DNA of 64,000 nt. Source: Fomitopsis serialis. Taxonomy: Eukaryota; Basidiomycota; Agaricomycetes; Polyporales; Fomitopsidaceae. Position numbers and translations under genes: made by a program. A model generated the notes under the pieces. It searched no databases and had not been told where the DNA came from. It saw nothing but the letters and a program-made list of their open reading frames with translations. Shown in pieces: positions 12,017 to 24,200 of the stretch (positions are counted from its first letter, which is position 1; each line of letters begins with the position of its first letter). The DNA is taken from assembly GCF_022376445.1 (NCBI RefSeq), contig NW_025955043.1, positions 62,001 to 126,000 of the forward strand, read 5' to 3'.

Positions 12017-12877
12017 CGTTGAGTGCTCTAGTATGCTGCTTATGCTATGGGACTTGAATGCGCTGATCTGATATACGCTACGCCGGTCCCTGTTTTTTCC
12101 GTTTCTCTTGTTCAGCGATGGCTGTTGACGTTCACTCTCGAGCATGTTGTCTCTTCATCCGTGCTGATCTATTGGTCTACGCATCTACCTGTCTACTCAT
12201 TTACCTACTCGTATTGCGACACCCTTGCTAACTGTAACCTCCCCATACTATCCTCTGCGTGTCTATCCTCGACATGTACTGTCATCCATCCGTCGGTCTT
12301 CCGCCGAACGCGACACCCCCATCCTAGACCCTCACCGTCCCTCCTGAAGCACCAATAGTCATGAACAAGGCTGTATCTAGTCCCGTCTTGCATGTATGAT
12401 CTGTCCAGCATTCTGGAATATTACGCTCCTGTTTTTATGCGAGACGTTTATGTATATATGCGCAAATGCTTTTGTTTTGTATCGAGACGGAGTGCAGCGG
12501 GCTGGCAACGACGTGTACTTGCAGAATGAACATCGATTGCTAGCGAACGTACAGGACGGGTATTGACACGGTAAAGCATTACAAAACGACGACAAGGCGG
12601 TTGACCTCGAAAAGTTGATCCGACCGAAGTTTCAAGCAGCAGGGACCGGTGTTGAGTCGGAAAGACGATGCGATACGATGCAGACCGATAAGGGAAGCAG
12701 TTCGACGAGGGAAAGACACGGGACTTCAAGCAGGTGTAGAGTCGGCTGGGTTCCACACGCATATAGGCAGTTCAAGCACTTTCTGTTCAGGTTTCGAGTC
12801 GCGCCGCGACACGTTGGTTTGGGAAGAAGGCGGGCTGCTAGGAGGATCCTGGAAGACGACGCCGCAGCTGGGCAGAC
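12017..12877. other. Convergent intergenic region
   Basis: The shared 3' region of two convergent genes. It is T-rich on the + strand just after the stop at 12016, as expected for 3' UTR and poly(A) signals. No open frame here is supported and no repeat was noticed. Confidence 0.5.
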
Positions 12878-14622
12878 CTAAGCGATCCCATAGCTGCGTC
12901 GAAGCCCGCTTGCGCTACTGAAGGGACGAATGTCAGTGAGCAGAACGACGCGCATTGACTTGAAGTCGATGGTTGTATGCGTGTCGTTAACCAGGGCGGG
13001 ACGCACCTCAGCAATTCTCCTCTTCATACCGGCGTATCTGATCTTGTACGGTTCATGGCGAATGCGTGGGCCTCCGGTGCCACGGTCGTCGGCATCAGTC
13101 TCGAGAATGGGGTCCGAGGGCGGGGGCGACGGGAGGGAAGCTCTGGCGCGGAGGCTGGCAGGATCGTCGAGCTTCGGTGGAGAGGACACCGGCGACAGAG
13201 GTATGTATACGGTAACCACAGGGTTGAATCGCCGACGCTCGCCGTCATCAGAGGCGTCCAGGTTAGAGATGGTAGAACGCGACGGCACCCCGCCGACATC
13301 CTGCCCTCGGGAAGGTGCACCGTGGGCATGAGACTTGGTCGTTGCCCGAGGCGGCGGACAGTAGACGGTCCGCTTCCTGCCTGTGGATTGCGATCTTCCG
13401 CCATCCGCCGTCAGGAGTGGCAGAGTGAACCTCTTTGAAGTCGCTGTGCGTGCCTTGAATGTCTGGGAAGTTCGTTTTGGTTGAGTCGAGGGGAGTGTGC
13501 ACCAGGTTGCATCTGGCGAGATCGGGAATGCACTGTATGCGTCACGCTTGGTGGATTGCCTGAGACTAGGCGAAGTTTTGTTTGGCTGTATGCGGGTCCT
13601 AGCGAACGTTGCGGTCTCAGGATTCGAAGGGAGGCTTGGAGGTGGAAGGACTGGAGGGTGCGACTGAGGCCCGGGAGATACCTGTTCCTTGCTGGCGGTC
13701 AATAGCATTAAATTGGCACGGCGTGCAGACTCAAGAAATCATACCCGGGCTGCACTGCCAGTGCTTCCTGCACGCAGCCCTGTACTCCCGAGAGCACATA
13801 CGAATGTGTTGGTGATTTCGCATCGGCAAGCATGCTGGCCCGGTCAAAATTCAGATTTAGGCCCCGTCGCAAGCACTTCGCACATACATACCCCCGATGC
13901 ATGGGCTTACTGCTCGTAGATGGTGTTATGTTCCGACAATCTCCATCCTCGGGAATATCTGTTATGCGTGAAGGCGACACTCACTTGACCGCAGAGTACA
14001 TCACCTCTCTGACGAGTTTTGACCGGTGCGAACGGAGGCTGGTGCTGGTAGGCATTGAGCACTACAGTGAACACGATTTCTCGCACGACTTACCTGTGTA
14101 TGCGCGGCCTTAATGCCCTGACTTGAGATAGCTAGCCAGGAAGACTTGGCGTTGAAGGTTGGAACGGGCCGCTCGTCACTATTGCCGGCTAGAGCAAGCT
14201 ACGTGTGTGCGCGCACTTAGCATATCAGATGATACATGAAATGCTATCATACTTACCTCGTTTCGGCCTGAATCAGAAGAGGATTTTCCCTCACCTTCGG
14301 ATATTTGGATCGATTGCAGCCCGCAATTTCGTGATTTTGACTGCTCAGGCCTGGACACTCCAGCCTGGTTGGGAGTGTGCTTCGCACGAATTGCTTGCGG
14401 GTGGGCAACATTAGCGACTCGGACGTTTCGTGTCGAGGCATTGATCTTGGCAATCGTCCACGGATTGGTACGATGTTGTGCAGCATCCAACCTGCTTGAG
14501 AGGTCGAGCTCCGAGAGAAGGGAGCGGTCTGATTCTTGTCTGATATCCGAGTCCGACAAGTCTTCATCATCTGAGAAGTAGCATGCACGATAATCATAGC
14601 ACCAATTCATGCTGTAGTTCAT
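12878..14622 (-). CDS. Hypothetical disordered protein, five exons
   Basis: On the minus strand, exons 14622-14257, 14198-14094, 14044-14005, 13958-13745 and 13691-12878 join in phase to about 512 residues. The donors are GTAAGT, GTAAGT, GTGATG and GTATGA, and introns are 46-58 nt. The N-terminal part is Ser/Asp-rich (FSDDEDLSDSDI). The middle carries a Cys-containing stretch HRGYVCAKCLRRGLNLNFD. The C-terminal 270 residues are Pro/Ser/Arg-rich and end in a more ordered segment around RHEPYKIRYAGMKRRIAEV. No known domain is recognised. Alternative acceptors exist for exons 3-5 (for example a GTATGT donor near 13895), so the middle of the model is tentative. The long open last exon (271 codons) is the firmest part. 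Confidence 0.6.
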
Positions 14623-14944
14623 ATCAAGAGGCCGTCGTGCGCAGAAAGTACGAACCTCAGACCCTACAGCTATGTGGCGCGTAACGCCGTAGCGCGTGGC
14701 GTCCGGAAGTTTCCGCGACGATTCTCCTCGTAGCGCTAAGCATTCCTTTTTTTTTTGTTTTGATGGCCGTCGGGGCGCCAGCAGCTGACAATTGGTCAGC
14801 CCCGGTCGCCCAGCCTGCTAGCGGGTTTCCCCGCCTCCGCATACCCAGGGAGAAAATGCCTTTACGCACGGCATGTCACAATGCCAGTGTGGGGCTCACT
14901 ATCCTTCGTCTCTGGCTTCGAGACTAGTCGGATCAATACCCACG
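14623..14944. other. Intergenic, promoter side of the minus-strand gene
   Basis: Contains a 9-nt T run followed by GTTTT near 14749-14762 but no open frame with support. It ends at the left hAT-like end near 14945. Confidence 0.4.
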
Positions 14945-15050
14945 AGTGCAGAGCATGGGTCGTGGGAACCCGCGCGGGTACCGGGTACGGGTACGCCCGG
15001 GTACGGGTCCGGGTCACGTTTTTGTGACCCGTGACCCGGACCGTACCCGC
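14945..15050 (+). mobile_element. Left end of an old hAT-like element with GGGTAC hexamers
   Basis: Begins AGTGCAGAGCATGGGT (14945), then runs of GGGTACGGGTACG and a perfect 12-bp stem (GGTCCGGGTCAC with its complement about 13 nt later, near 15008-15043). The first 16 bases match, with one C/T change, the inverted terminus at 31064-31079 (TAGTGCAGAGCACGGGT read from the right). TAGTG-type ends match the 1852-bp elements at 44613 and 47143. No 8-bp target duplication could be found for this pair, so pairing of the two ends is inference. Confidence 0.5.
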
Positions 15051-15121
15051 CACTTGCGCAACCTGTGTTCGGACACACGCTCGTACCCGCCACTTGTGCA
15101 ACCTGTGTTCAGACACACGCT
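15042..15121 (+). repeat. Two tandem 40-bp units
   Basis: The 40-bp unit CGTACCCGCCACTTG...ACACACGCT at 15042-15081 is repeated at 15082-15121 with two differences, both a CpG in the first unit against TG or CA in the second. A third partial unit starts at 15122. It lies inside the hAT-like left end and resembles subterminal tandem repeats that could serve as transposase binding sites. Confidence 0.7.
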
Positions 15122-15309
15122 CGTACCATCTCACCGCCCGAACACGACAAGCCCGAGCGCACCACTTCGCAGCTGACGAACAGACAGCGGACACACAAGC
15201 AAAGCACGGGCATGGTGAGTGCTAATGTTGAACCGTATAGGCGCCCACCGGGCCGCCGGGTTCCACGGGCTGGATCGCACCACACGTGCTGGATCGGCAC
15301 TTACCGCAT

Positions 15310-15470
15310 AGAGCAAGTCATGTGTGGGAATGGACTATACAGTAGTATTAGTCAGCGTCTCTCAGATGTATATAAGACCCACACGTAGCGTAGCTCTCTC
15401 TCCAGTTCTTCCAACACCGGAATAACTTGTGTGCCTCAAGTACAACCTTCAAGCAGGTAAGTTAGAGCGC
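15310..15470 (+). promoter_or_regulatory. LTR-like TATA region (possible solo LTR fragment)
   Basis: TATATAAGACCC at about 15369 is followed by pyrimidine-rich CTCTCTCTCCAG and CTTCCAACACC, resembling the TATA/R-U5 part of an LTR. A similar TATATAAGACCC context is at 49163, beside a gypsy integrase scrap. LTR ends were not identified, so this is tentative. Confidence 0.3.
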
Positions 15471-15690
15471 GGTCCACTACGTGAGACCTAGTCTGCTCAA
15501 CAGCTAACACGGGCGGGCACATACACTAACAGCGAGCATAGGCCACAGCGATGTGCAGCCCCAGGCTGTTGCATGACACGTACAACGACCGCGAGCACAC
15601 AGGGCCACCCGGCCAATGCCCTGCGTGCAGACGCGGTCAACGAGCAGGTGGTAGGGCAGATGAGTAAAGAGGCTACCGGGCAGGGAAGCG

Positions 15691-17933
15691 TGTTGGAGCA
15701 GTGCAATCCGTGCACCGTCTGGCCCCGGCTATGTTACGATACCCGTATGTCTTTCTTATCACTCTCGCCACGCCGTATTGCATGATGTGCCGTCTCGCTC
15801 GTTATCCCGCCGTACTCGCCGTCTGTACCCGTTCATTCATTACCATTTACAGTACATTCGCGCTCTCCTTCCTAGCTTCGTCGCTCTCTCTCTTATACCC
15901 GTGACTGAGCCTACACCGGCATATTGATACATCATACCCCTCTCATTAGAGTTACAGAATGATACATCTTTCACTCTAGATGAGAGGCGTCTGTGGATGT
16001 ATCAGCAATGTATCACGGTCGCCGGGATTGATACATGACAGACCGGTCTCGTTTTGGTAATGAAGCACTGCCCAAAGTGGCAGCTCGGGACTAGCTCGGG
16101 GATATGCGTGCCACCCGAGGCACATCCAAATGAGGCATGGCTGGACATGCCATATCAGGTAGCGCTGACTCAGCTTAATTGAGCGATCCCGGCACACCGG
16201 TTATCGGGTATTACTCCGATACTATTTCGGGCTGGTTCGTCGGCAGCTGCCTAAAAAGGCTCGAAATTGTGGCGCGACGAGCACTCCGGTGACCCAATCC
16301 GGCAACCCCCTACTTGGTAAGGCAACTCGCCGGCTTCTGGGGGCTGCCACCTGATCAGTCCGAGACAGTTATGGAGACAGTGTTTTGCCATAGATGTGAT
16401 GCACTAATCATTGTACTAGGCTAACACCTCGCAGCATGCTTCAAAACATCGCACCAATGGGCGCAGCAAGCTAAGCGCCCAATACCTAATCGAGTAATCA
16501 TTGCCAGATTAGGTCGTGGGCGGCTATTCTGACAACAAAAACATACGCTACAGCACTCTCTGCATTAGAGCACGGACATTCTTCTATACACAGGTGCTCT
16601 ATATAGTGCAAAGGTTTGATTGTTTTCAAAAACTCGCCACTCGAAGACAATGTTGTGTCACACATACCTCGAAGCCTTGTTACATTGTTAGTAATACCAG
16701 TAATCTATGTCAACACTGACTGTTCATTATGGGAATGATTGACTGACTAGTGGAGTAATGTGCTCATGCTTGGTCAGTTGATGTACAATCCTCCTCAGTT
16801 AGAATAGCTCTATGTAGCATATTTCACTCGGAACGCATCCACAAACATATGTTTGGATTCAGCTGACCACTATTCGGGCTCTGATTGGCTGGGCGATGTT
16901 TTTCTCGCATCTAAACACTTGCTCACATGGATTTAGCGGTTAGAAACATATAAAACATCGTGTGCATAGACCTTGTTGTACTATCAGCATATTCCGAAGC
17001 TTTTTGGTATGTGTAGAGCCATATTACAATGTGCATTGGGATATTCCGCTGTTCTGCGAGCTCCAGCCACAGCTGTTGCCAAATCGGGTATACACGATCG
17101 GGCTGTAATCTCATCCTCGTCCCGGTGCATCCAGTGCATCATTCCTGGGGATCTCAGTCCCGATGAATGTAGGCATGCAAATTGGATTAATACATACCTA
17201 CCAATCTAGCAGTGGCTGTGGAAAACACATGGAAATGGGCCCGTAGTGTATGATCGCCTAGCTAGCCTGATTTGGTTGCGATCTATACCCGATTCGGCAA
17301 TGTTCGAACTTCAGCGCCTGCGCCGTGCGGCTTCTCGTGCTCCCGGGCTATTTGGCTCCCGAACTGAATGCATCAATAGTGAGCGCGCACAATGATGGAA
17401 TTGTACCCAGTTCATGCCCAATTAGTAGCACTAGACCACTACTAGTAGAGTACATAGTACATACTTACTGGTCCATCAGTACTAACGAGCTGATCCCACA
17501 CATAGCCTGATTAGCTAATGCACTTACTTACCGAATTAGTGCACTTGCTACGAGAGATGATGATGTATCACCTGTCAGCACTCGACACAGCTGATACATT
17601 GCCCAGAGGCCCTGTGAACTACAGCGATTGATGTATCATTTTGTAACTCTAAGTACAGGGGCTGATGTATCACCCTGCCAGCTCTAGGTGCGTGACTCTC
17701 GCCCAGTCACCCTCAGTCTTGCTCTTTTGCTTGAGCGTGTACTGAGGGTGAGTTCGTGTCCAGTATGTCTGTCGCATACCGTAGCTTACCCTGACTTCCG
17801 TAGCCGTCGTCTTGTGCTTGTTAGGTATGCAAATATATCAGTCTTGCTCTTTTGCTCGAGCATGTACTGAGGCTGTTGTCTTGTGCTTGTTAGCCTGACG
17901 ACTGCATGCTCTTGCCGCCCCGCTGTTGCTTTA
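15691..17933 (+). repeat. Copia-1 5' LTR, interrupted
   Basis: 15691-15906 and 17698-17933 together match the 3' LTR at 29294-29745 apart from about 19 substitutions. A 1784-bp DNA transposon separates the two halves. Almost every difference between the two LTR copies is a CpG in one against TpG or CpA in the other. Confidence 0.95.
15907..17690. mobile_element. Non-autonomous DNA transposon, 1784 bp, in the Copia-1 LTR
   Basis: Flanked by CGTGACT on both sides (15900-15906 and 17691-17697), a 7-bp (or 6-bp) target duplication. Ends form an imperfect inverted repeat: GGCATATTGATACATCA near the left end against GGCAGGGTGATACATCA read inward from the right. The 8-mer TGATACAT/ATGTATCA recurs about nine times within 130 bp of the ends (left near 15925, 15960, 15998, 16008, 16029; right near 17573, 17592, 17631, 17665), like subterminal transposase-binding sites. 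No transposase frame is present. The superfamily is not assigned; 6-7 bp duplications with subterminal repeats do not decide it. Confidence 0.8.
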
Positions 17934-17945
17934 GGTTATGAGCCC
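17934..17945 (+). other. Copia-1 primer binding site (half-tRNA type)
   Basis: GGTTATGAGCCC directly follows the LTR. Its complement is the anticodon stem-loop of initiator tRNA-Met (GGGCUCAUAACC), not a tRNA 3' end. This is the priming mode known for Drosophila copia, where a cleaved half tRNA is used. Confidence 0.8.
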
Positions 17946-18051
17946 CGCGCTATAGCCGAGAAGACTCAACTTACCTTACCTGCTGCCCACTGCCGTGCAC
18001 ACCGCCCCCACTACCATTCTCCGTCTTTTGACGTAGCCCAATGCCGTTGCT

Positions 18052-19479
18052 ATGTCAACCTCATTGATGGACTTTAATGCTGCCATCGACAAGCTCGAGT
18101 CGACCGGCAAGAACTGGGTCACCTTTCAGCAGCACCTTCGGATTGCTGTGCACCAGAAGAAAGTTTGGAACCATTTCGACGGAACGTCGCCTTGCCCGAT
18201 GCCCGCCGATCCTGCCCATGTCACAGCCACCGAGCAGGCCTCGATTGATGCCTGGCAGGAGAAGGAGGATTTAGCCATGTACCTCCTGACACAGAAACTC
18301 CCCGATGTTACCTTTACCAAGCATCGTCGCAAGGGTTCTGTGGCCGCCATCTGGGCTGCTATCATCCAGGAGTTCTCGTCAAAGTCAATACTCCTTCATG
18401 CCAACCTTTGTACGCAGTTTTTGAACATGCACAGCATGCCCGGCGTGAATCTTCACACGGAGCTCGACCGTCTCCGCATGCGTTACGAGGAGCTCCGGTC
18501 CCTGGATATTGACATCAGCGACACCGAGTACACCTCTCTCATCATCTACTTCCTACCTGAGGATCTCGGCACCTTCATCTCGCACATCTCTGCCGCTGCG
18601 AAGGTCACCCGTTGTTTCCAATCTGCAGCCATTACCCCCCTCCTGACTACCAAGCCAGAGGAGAAACCCACTCTTGAAGCCGATGACTTGTTTGAAGCTG
18701 CGCTCGAGGAATGGGACTGCCGCCAGAGCATCAAAGCTCGTTCAGGAAAGGGGAAGGAAGCGAAGGATGCGGGTGTTGCGGCTAGTGTCATTTTGTCCGA
18801 GAAGCCAAAGGGGAAGGGCCGCCGTGGTCCACAGAAGCCCATAGGGGTTTGTTGGAACTGCGGTGGCAAGGGCCATCGTCAGGACCAATGCCCTAGTCTG
18901 AAGCAGGATGGCTCGAAGGGTGGCACGTCATCTGCAGATGCCAGCAAGGCGGACACGTCCAAGCCGAACGTGAAGTTTGAACACGTCCAAGCCGAAGGGC
19001 GCAGGCACCAACATGGTGCAGTCTACAGCTGTCACCGCTATGCTTGATGAGCTGGCGGGTGCGTGGTCCGTGTTTCCTTTGGATGACAGCAAGCCCGCTG
19101 GCAACACGTCGGACTCGGAAGACTCGCTGTTGGATCTGTTCAAAGAAGATGCTCACTCGGACTGCACAGGACTTACCGAGATCTCAGGATCTGCCAACTC
19201 TATGCCATCCCTCCAGACTGTATCTGACTCGACTGATACTGCCTCGATGTCGGAGAAGGACACAGATGATGCCCCTGCTCCTGAACCTGTGCCCGTCGCG
19301 GCTCGACTGAATGCCATCGCAGCATGGTTGGACGATGTGTCGGTGACGGCGGATGAGCCCAACGTTATGATGTTGGGGATGTGGTGTCGAGCCGTCAATG
19401 AGAAATTAGCTGCAATGCAGGAAAGGGACCAGGTTGACGAACCTGGCATGTATGATACATCTGCACCTGCTACTGCCGC
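18052..19479 (+). pseudogene. Copia-1 gag (frameshifted) and start of pol
   Basis: The ATG at 18052 opens a gag frame (TSLMDFNAAIDKLESTG...) with a UBN2/Retrotran_gag-like body and a CCHC zinc knuckle CWNCGGKGHRQDQC (about 18850-18891) for RNA packaging. The frame ends at 19047. The continuing frame, offset by one, starts inside it and runs to 19479 (acidic linker DSEDSLLDLFKEDAHSD...). A near-tandem copy of ACACGTCCAAGCCGAA around 18953-18996 lies at the shift and may have caused it. The gag-pol frame is then interrupted by Copia-2 just before the protease. Confidence 0.85.
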
Positions 19480-20043
19480 TGTTGAACTTCGACTATTTTG
19501 GGTGTTACACTATGGGATAGGACTTATCCTTTACCCGTTATGGACTTATGTTCTTCGTTGCTACATATTACATACATTTCTTACGGACTTGATCCAGACC
19601 TGTAGCACATGATCTGTTCTAGACTTGTACGGAACATTCTACTATCTTCCAGTACTTTCCAGGATGTTCCAGCACGTTCCTTGATGACATCACTATGACA
19701 TCACTATGATATCATGTTCTAGGACTGTCCAGATTCCCTTCCGGTCCTGTCCAGTCCTTTCCAGTATGTTCTATCCATGGTGCAATCATCGCATCATTGC
19801 TCATTGCACCATTACGATGTCATGCTACTACGCTTACTGTACGATCATGTGATGGCTCTCTCATGTGTATATATACTGGGCTGGATGCCCTTGTAATGTA
19901 ACGATCTCTCCTCTCATTCTACGCCTCCTGAGCCTTCCCCTCAGTAGTCTTGAGATCTGTTGTAAGTCCTTCATTCTAACAGTCCTTTGTTTGCTCCTTT
20001 GTAGTCTTGCCTTCAGCTACGCCACACCACTCCTTGTTCAACA
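19480..20043 (+). repeat. Copia-2 5' LTR
   Basis: 564 bp, TG..CA ends. TATATATACTGG near 19866 is the likely core promoter. GTTCC/TTCCAG-rich stretches occur in its first half. Two copies of the 11-bp unit CATCACTATGA are present where the 3' LTR has three. Confidence 0.95.
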
Positions 20044-20055
20044 GGTTATGAGCCC
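20044..20055 (+). other. Copia-2 primer binding site (half-tRNA type)
   Basis: GGTTATGAGCCC abuts the LTR end, identical to the Copia-1 site although the two LTR families are unrelated in sequence. It is complementary to the initiator tRNA-Met anticodon arm. Confidence 0.8.
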
Positions 20056-20321
20056 CGGTCACTGACCAGCTCCCTGTTACAGTGCGCACTACTGTTGTTT
20101 AAAGTCCTACTTCTTCAAGGAGTAAGTTAGGCACCATTTGCTGTCCTTCTGGGACTGAGTTTGGCGTTGCGTGACATAGTGCCCAAGGCCTTGTCCCAGC
20201 GTCTTTCCAGGGTTACTTGTCAGAGTACTTTACAAGTTTATCCTCCAGCCAAACCTGAGAGAAAGGTTGGTCTGACACCGACACTACCTACGTTGATCTT
20301 TTGATCTTAACGTTTTCTTGA

Positions 20322-20774
20322 TCCCAGTCTCATCCACTCCCCTCTCGCCCCACCGCCGCTCCCACCTCTGAACCCAGACCTCTTGCTGAGCGTCTGTCAG
20401 CACCTTGCCCTCTCCCTGACTTCAAGCGGAAGTCAGATGTCGAAGCTCAAGGCATTCTTGCCAAGAAAGTAGAAGCTACCGCCGATTGTTTTCAAGTGAT
20501 CTTTGACAAGAAGCATCTCTTCAATCGCCTCGACGAGGAGTACCAGAAGGCTCTCCATCGCTTCACTGATCAGCTCAACTGGCTTGATCAGAACATCGAC
20601 AAGGTTCCTACCTGGTCGAAGGAGCAGCGTGAGAAGGTTTCTTGGGCGTGCAAGTGCGTTGGGAACATCGAGTTTTCTACTCCTACAGAGCCACTTGCGC
20701 GTAGATACCGCAAGGTGACTAGGGAGCTTGTGCATATCTCGAATGGCGGATATTTGGACTGGATCGTTTTGTAG
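20322..20774 (+). other. Copia-2 leader open frame, no ATG
   Basis: An open stretch of 150 codons after a TGA at 20319, with protein-like sequence (KKHLFNRLDEEYQKALHRF, LNWLDQNIDKVPTWSKEQRE). It has no ATG, so it would need splicing or a non-AUG start. It is distinct from gag, which starts at 21281. Possibly a remnant of a longer gag N-terminus or an accessory leader protein; function unknown. Confidence 0.4.
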
Positions 20775-21280
20775 TATCTTTGGTCGGCGTACCAACACGT
20801 TTCTTGTATACCTGGATTGTTTTATAAAAGCATCACACTGTGGCTTTGTCTGAGCATCAATCAGACAACAGCAAATCTAGTGAGGAAATTACTCCTTACG
20901 ATTGTACTGGTCATCAGCATCTATTTGATTATCAGGAGGTCTTCGATTATCACTACGAGCCAGAAGCGAATTCTTGGTCGGCTTGTGATCGTCATCTTTG
21001 TCCAAATCGTTATGACACTCCTGAACACCCTCTACAAGAAAGTAGTTGGGGTGGCTTACCGGTTGCTTCCTGGCAGGAAGACTTTGTATTCGCTGAATCG
21101 TTTTTGGAGGCACCTCTACCTCCTGGTCCTGAACACGTTGTAAGGCTACCGTCGCCAAGCAACACAGATTATTCTCCTCCTACTCCCCTACCTGAAGTTT
21201 CGTCTGAGGATTTCCTAGATCCTATCGTTTTTGAGTCCGAAGATTTTGATTTCCAAGAGTTTATTATTTTGACTACCACC

Positions 21281-24200
21281 ATGGGAGACGTCAAGCCTGA
21301 CACTATTCCTGTGCTTGCCCAAGTGTCTCAGTACGCTAATTGGTTGGCTGCCATGCGCGGCTACCTCACGTTTATTGAAGCCTGGCCTGCTATCGCTCCG
21401 GGTACCACCACATCGGAGTGATACTCCAAGATGAACTCTCGCGCTCAGGGTGTTCTCCTGATGCACACGGATAGAAATATCCATCATCACCTCCTTGAGG
21501 CTGATGGGGAGACCCTGAAGTCTGCAAAATCAATGTGGGAAGCCCTTAAAAAGGCTTTTGGTACTCCGGATGCGGCCTATTCCTGGTCGTTGTTTTGCTC
21601 GCTCATTAAGTCGCCTGAAATGTCGGATTCTAAGCCTCTGCAAGACCAGACGAACAAAACTGTTACTTGTCTGAAGGAAGTCATTGCTGGCGGGATCAAG
21701 CTCGACGACTCTACGCAGGCCCTGATCCTCTTGTCCAAGGTGCCGGAGACGTACCAGACGATGGTCTCAGCTCTTATGGCAACTGTCAAATTGACCGAGT
21801 TGAAGGTCGAGACGGTCGTCAACAAGATCTTGGCTGAGGAGTCGCTTCGTCGCTCCGGTATGGGACAGTCCGCTTCAAAAACTTCGCAGATTAAGTGGAA
21901 GTCGACGGGTCCTTGTGGTCATTGTGGCGGCAAGCACGGCGAGGAGAATTGTTGGACCAAGTACCCTCATCTGCACCCACAGGCTAAGGGTGGCAAAGGG
22001 GGAAAGGGCAAGGGTAAAGCGGACTCTAATGGACATTCTTCGCATACGGTATCTATGTCGGATGGTGCTGGTAGTTCTGGACAGTCGTCAAATGTTGTAC
22101 AAGTAGATCAGAGCTCTGTTGGCTCCGTTCAATTGACTTCTTCTTTCTATATTGCGGATCACTCCGCTGAGGATAGAGGAAAGATGACTGACTGGATCAT
22201 GGATTCTGGTGCGTCTATGACAATCACCAATGATTTGTCTGATTTCTGGGACTACCATGAGTATCGTGTCCCTATCGTTTTTAAGACCGCCGGATCAGCA
22301 ACCATCAAAGCACTTGGTGAAGGTACCGTTAAGGGAGGTTGTTTAGTCAACAGACGGCGCATTTCTACGACGATCACAAATGTCGCCTATATTCCGTATG
22401 CATCTGGTTGTTTGTTCTCAACCGGATGTATTGAGAGGACGAACTACTGTTTGATTCAAGGATCAGGATGGATGGTCATTTATGACCGTAAGTTTGAACA
22501 TGGGCAAAAAACACAGAACATTGGCAATGCCATCTTGCAGGCTGACTATTCGCCTGTCAATAACTTGTATCTGTTGTATTTGGAGATATTGAGCCGCAAG
22601 TCTGTAAAGACTGTTTCGTCGTCAGATTGGAAACTCTGGCATTGTCGTTTTGGGCATCCTTCTAAGGAAGCTCTTGAGAAACTGCCTAGCCATACCACTG
22701 GTGTCGATTCTATTGGAGACCCTGACAAGTCTCCGTGTGAAGGTTGTCAGTGGGGTAAATCTCATTGTGCTCCATTCCCTGCATCGGAAAAGAGAGCTTC
22801 TAGGCCTCTTGCATTAGTTCACACCGATGAAGACGGTCCTATGCGTACGGCCTCTGTGCCAAATGGTTTCAAGTACTTCATAAGTTTCTTGGATGACTAC
22901 TCAAGTCTTGGCCGTGCTTATTACCTGAAGCAGAAGTCTGATTTGCTCCATGTGTTTGACGACTTTAAGGCGTGGGCTGAGAATGTTACTAAGCAGACAA
23001 TTCAATGTTTACACTCGGATCGTGGGGGGGAATACACTTCTGACGCTTTCACGGCACGTCTCAAGTCTTATGGTATTGAACACCAGAAGACGGTCGCTGG
23101 CTCGCCTCAGCAAAATGGCAGAGCTGAACGTTGGAATCGCACTATTGTGGAGAAGGCTATGGCCATGCTACACCAAGCTGGTCTAAGTCACGGTTTTTGG
23201 CAATTGGCAGTTGATACGGCGGTTCATATCTACAATCGTCAGCCCATGCGCCGCTTGAAGTGGCAATGCCCCATTACTCTCTGGGATGGCACAATCCCAG
23301 ATGTTTCCTATTTTAGAGTTTTTGGGTGCAAGGTGTTTGTGCATGTGCCGAAAGAGCAGAGATCTGGGAAGCTCGACAAGAAGGCAGTCGAGATGATCTT
23401 TGTTGGCTATGAACAGGGTTCAAAGGGCTATCGTTTTTGGAACCCGGCCACTCGAAGTATTGTTGTGTCTCGTGATGTGACCTTCAATGAAGAGATCTTT
23501 CCAGCACGCAAAGATTTAGGCAATGACCCGAAGTCCCTGGGTCCGCCGCAGTTTGACCCTTCAGATCTTGAGGAACCAGAGGATGTAGATGTACCTCTAC
23601 CTGAACCTGTACCCACAGATGATGATGACGATGAACCTGAAGAGCCAAAAGTCGAACCTGAGCCAGTGGGAGAACATCCGCATGAGCAGCCACATCCTGA
23701 ACCTGTTCCACCTCCTCAGCCTCAGTATCAAAGGCCTCGGAGAGATGGCGCTGGGAGAAATCCTGCGAGGAACAGAGACAACGTTTATGGAGATGAACCT
23801 CCAGCTTCTATAGACCGACACACTGATACTCAAGGGAATCAGCGGCCTGAAGCAGACATTTTAATGATGGCTCGTGCTGTTGCGGAAGCGAACTATGGCA
23901 TTCCTCAGAGTCATTCTGAAGCCATGCGTTCTCCTGACAAGTCGAAATGGCAAGGTGCAGAGAAGTCTGAGTACGACTCTCTGATTCAGAATAAGACTTG
24001 GATTCTGGTTCCACGGCCTAAGAACAAGAAGGTCGTTAAGAATCGTTGGGTTTATACAATCAAGCATGATGGTCGTTATAAGGCTCGTCTAGTAGCCAAA
24101 GGTTTCACCCAAGTTTGGGGTCAGGATTACCATGAGACCTTCTCCCCAGTTGCGCGTTTTGAATCTGTGCGATACTTGCTTGCACATGCAGCCCTTGAGG

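Noticed and set aside
15920..17670. TGATACAT repeats as a CRISPR-like or satellite array
   Set aside because: The motifs are 8 bp, irregularly spaced, in both orientations and restricted to the two ends of one transposon.
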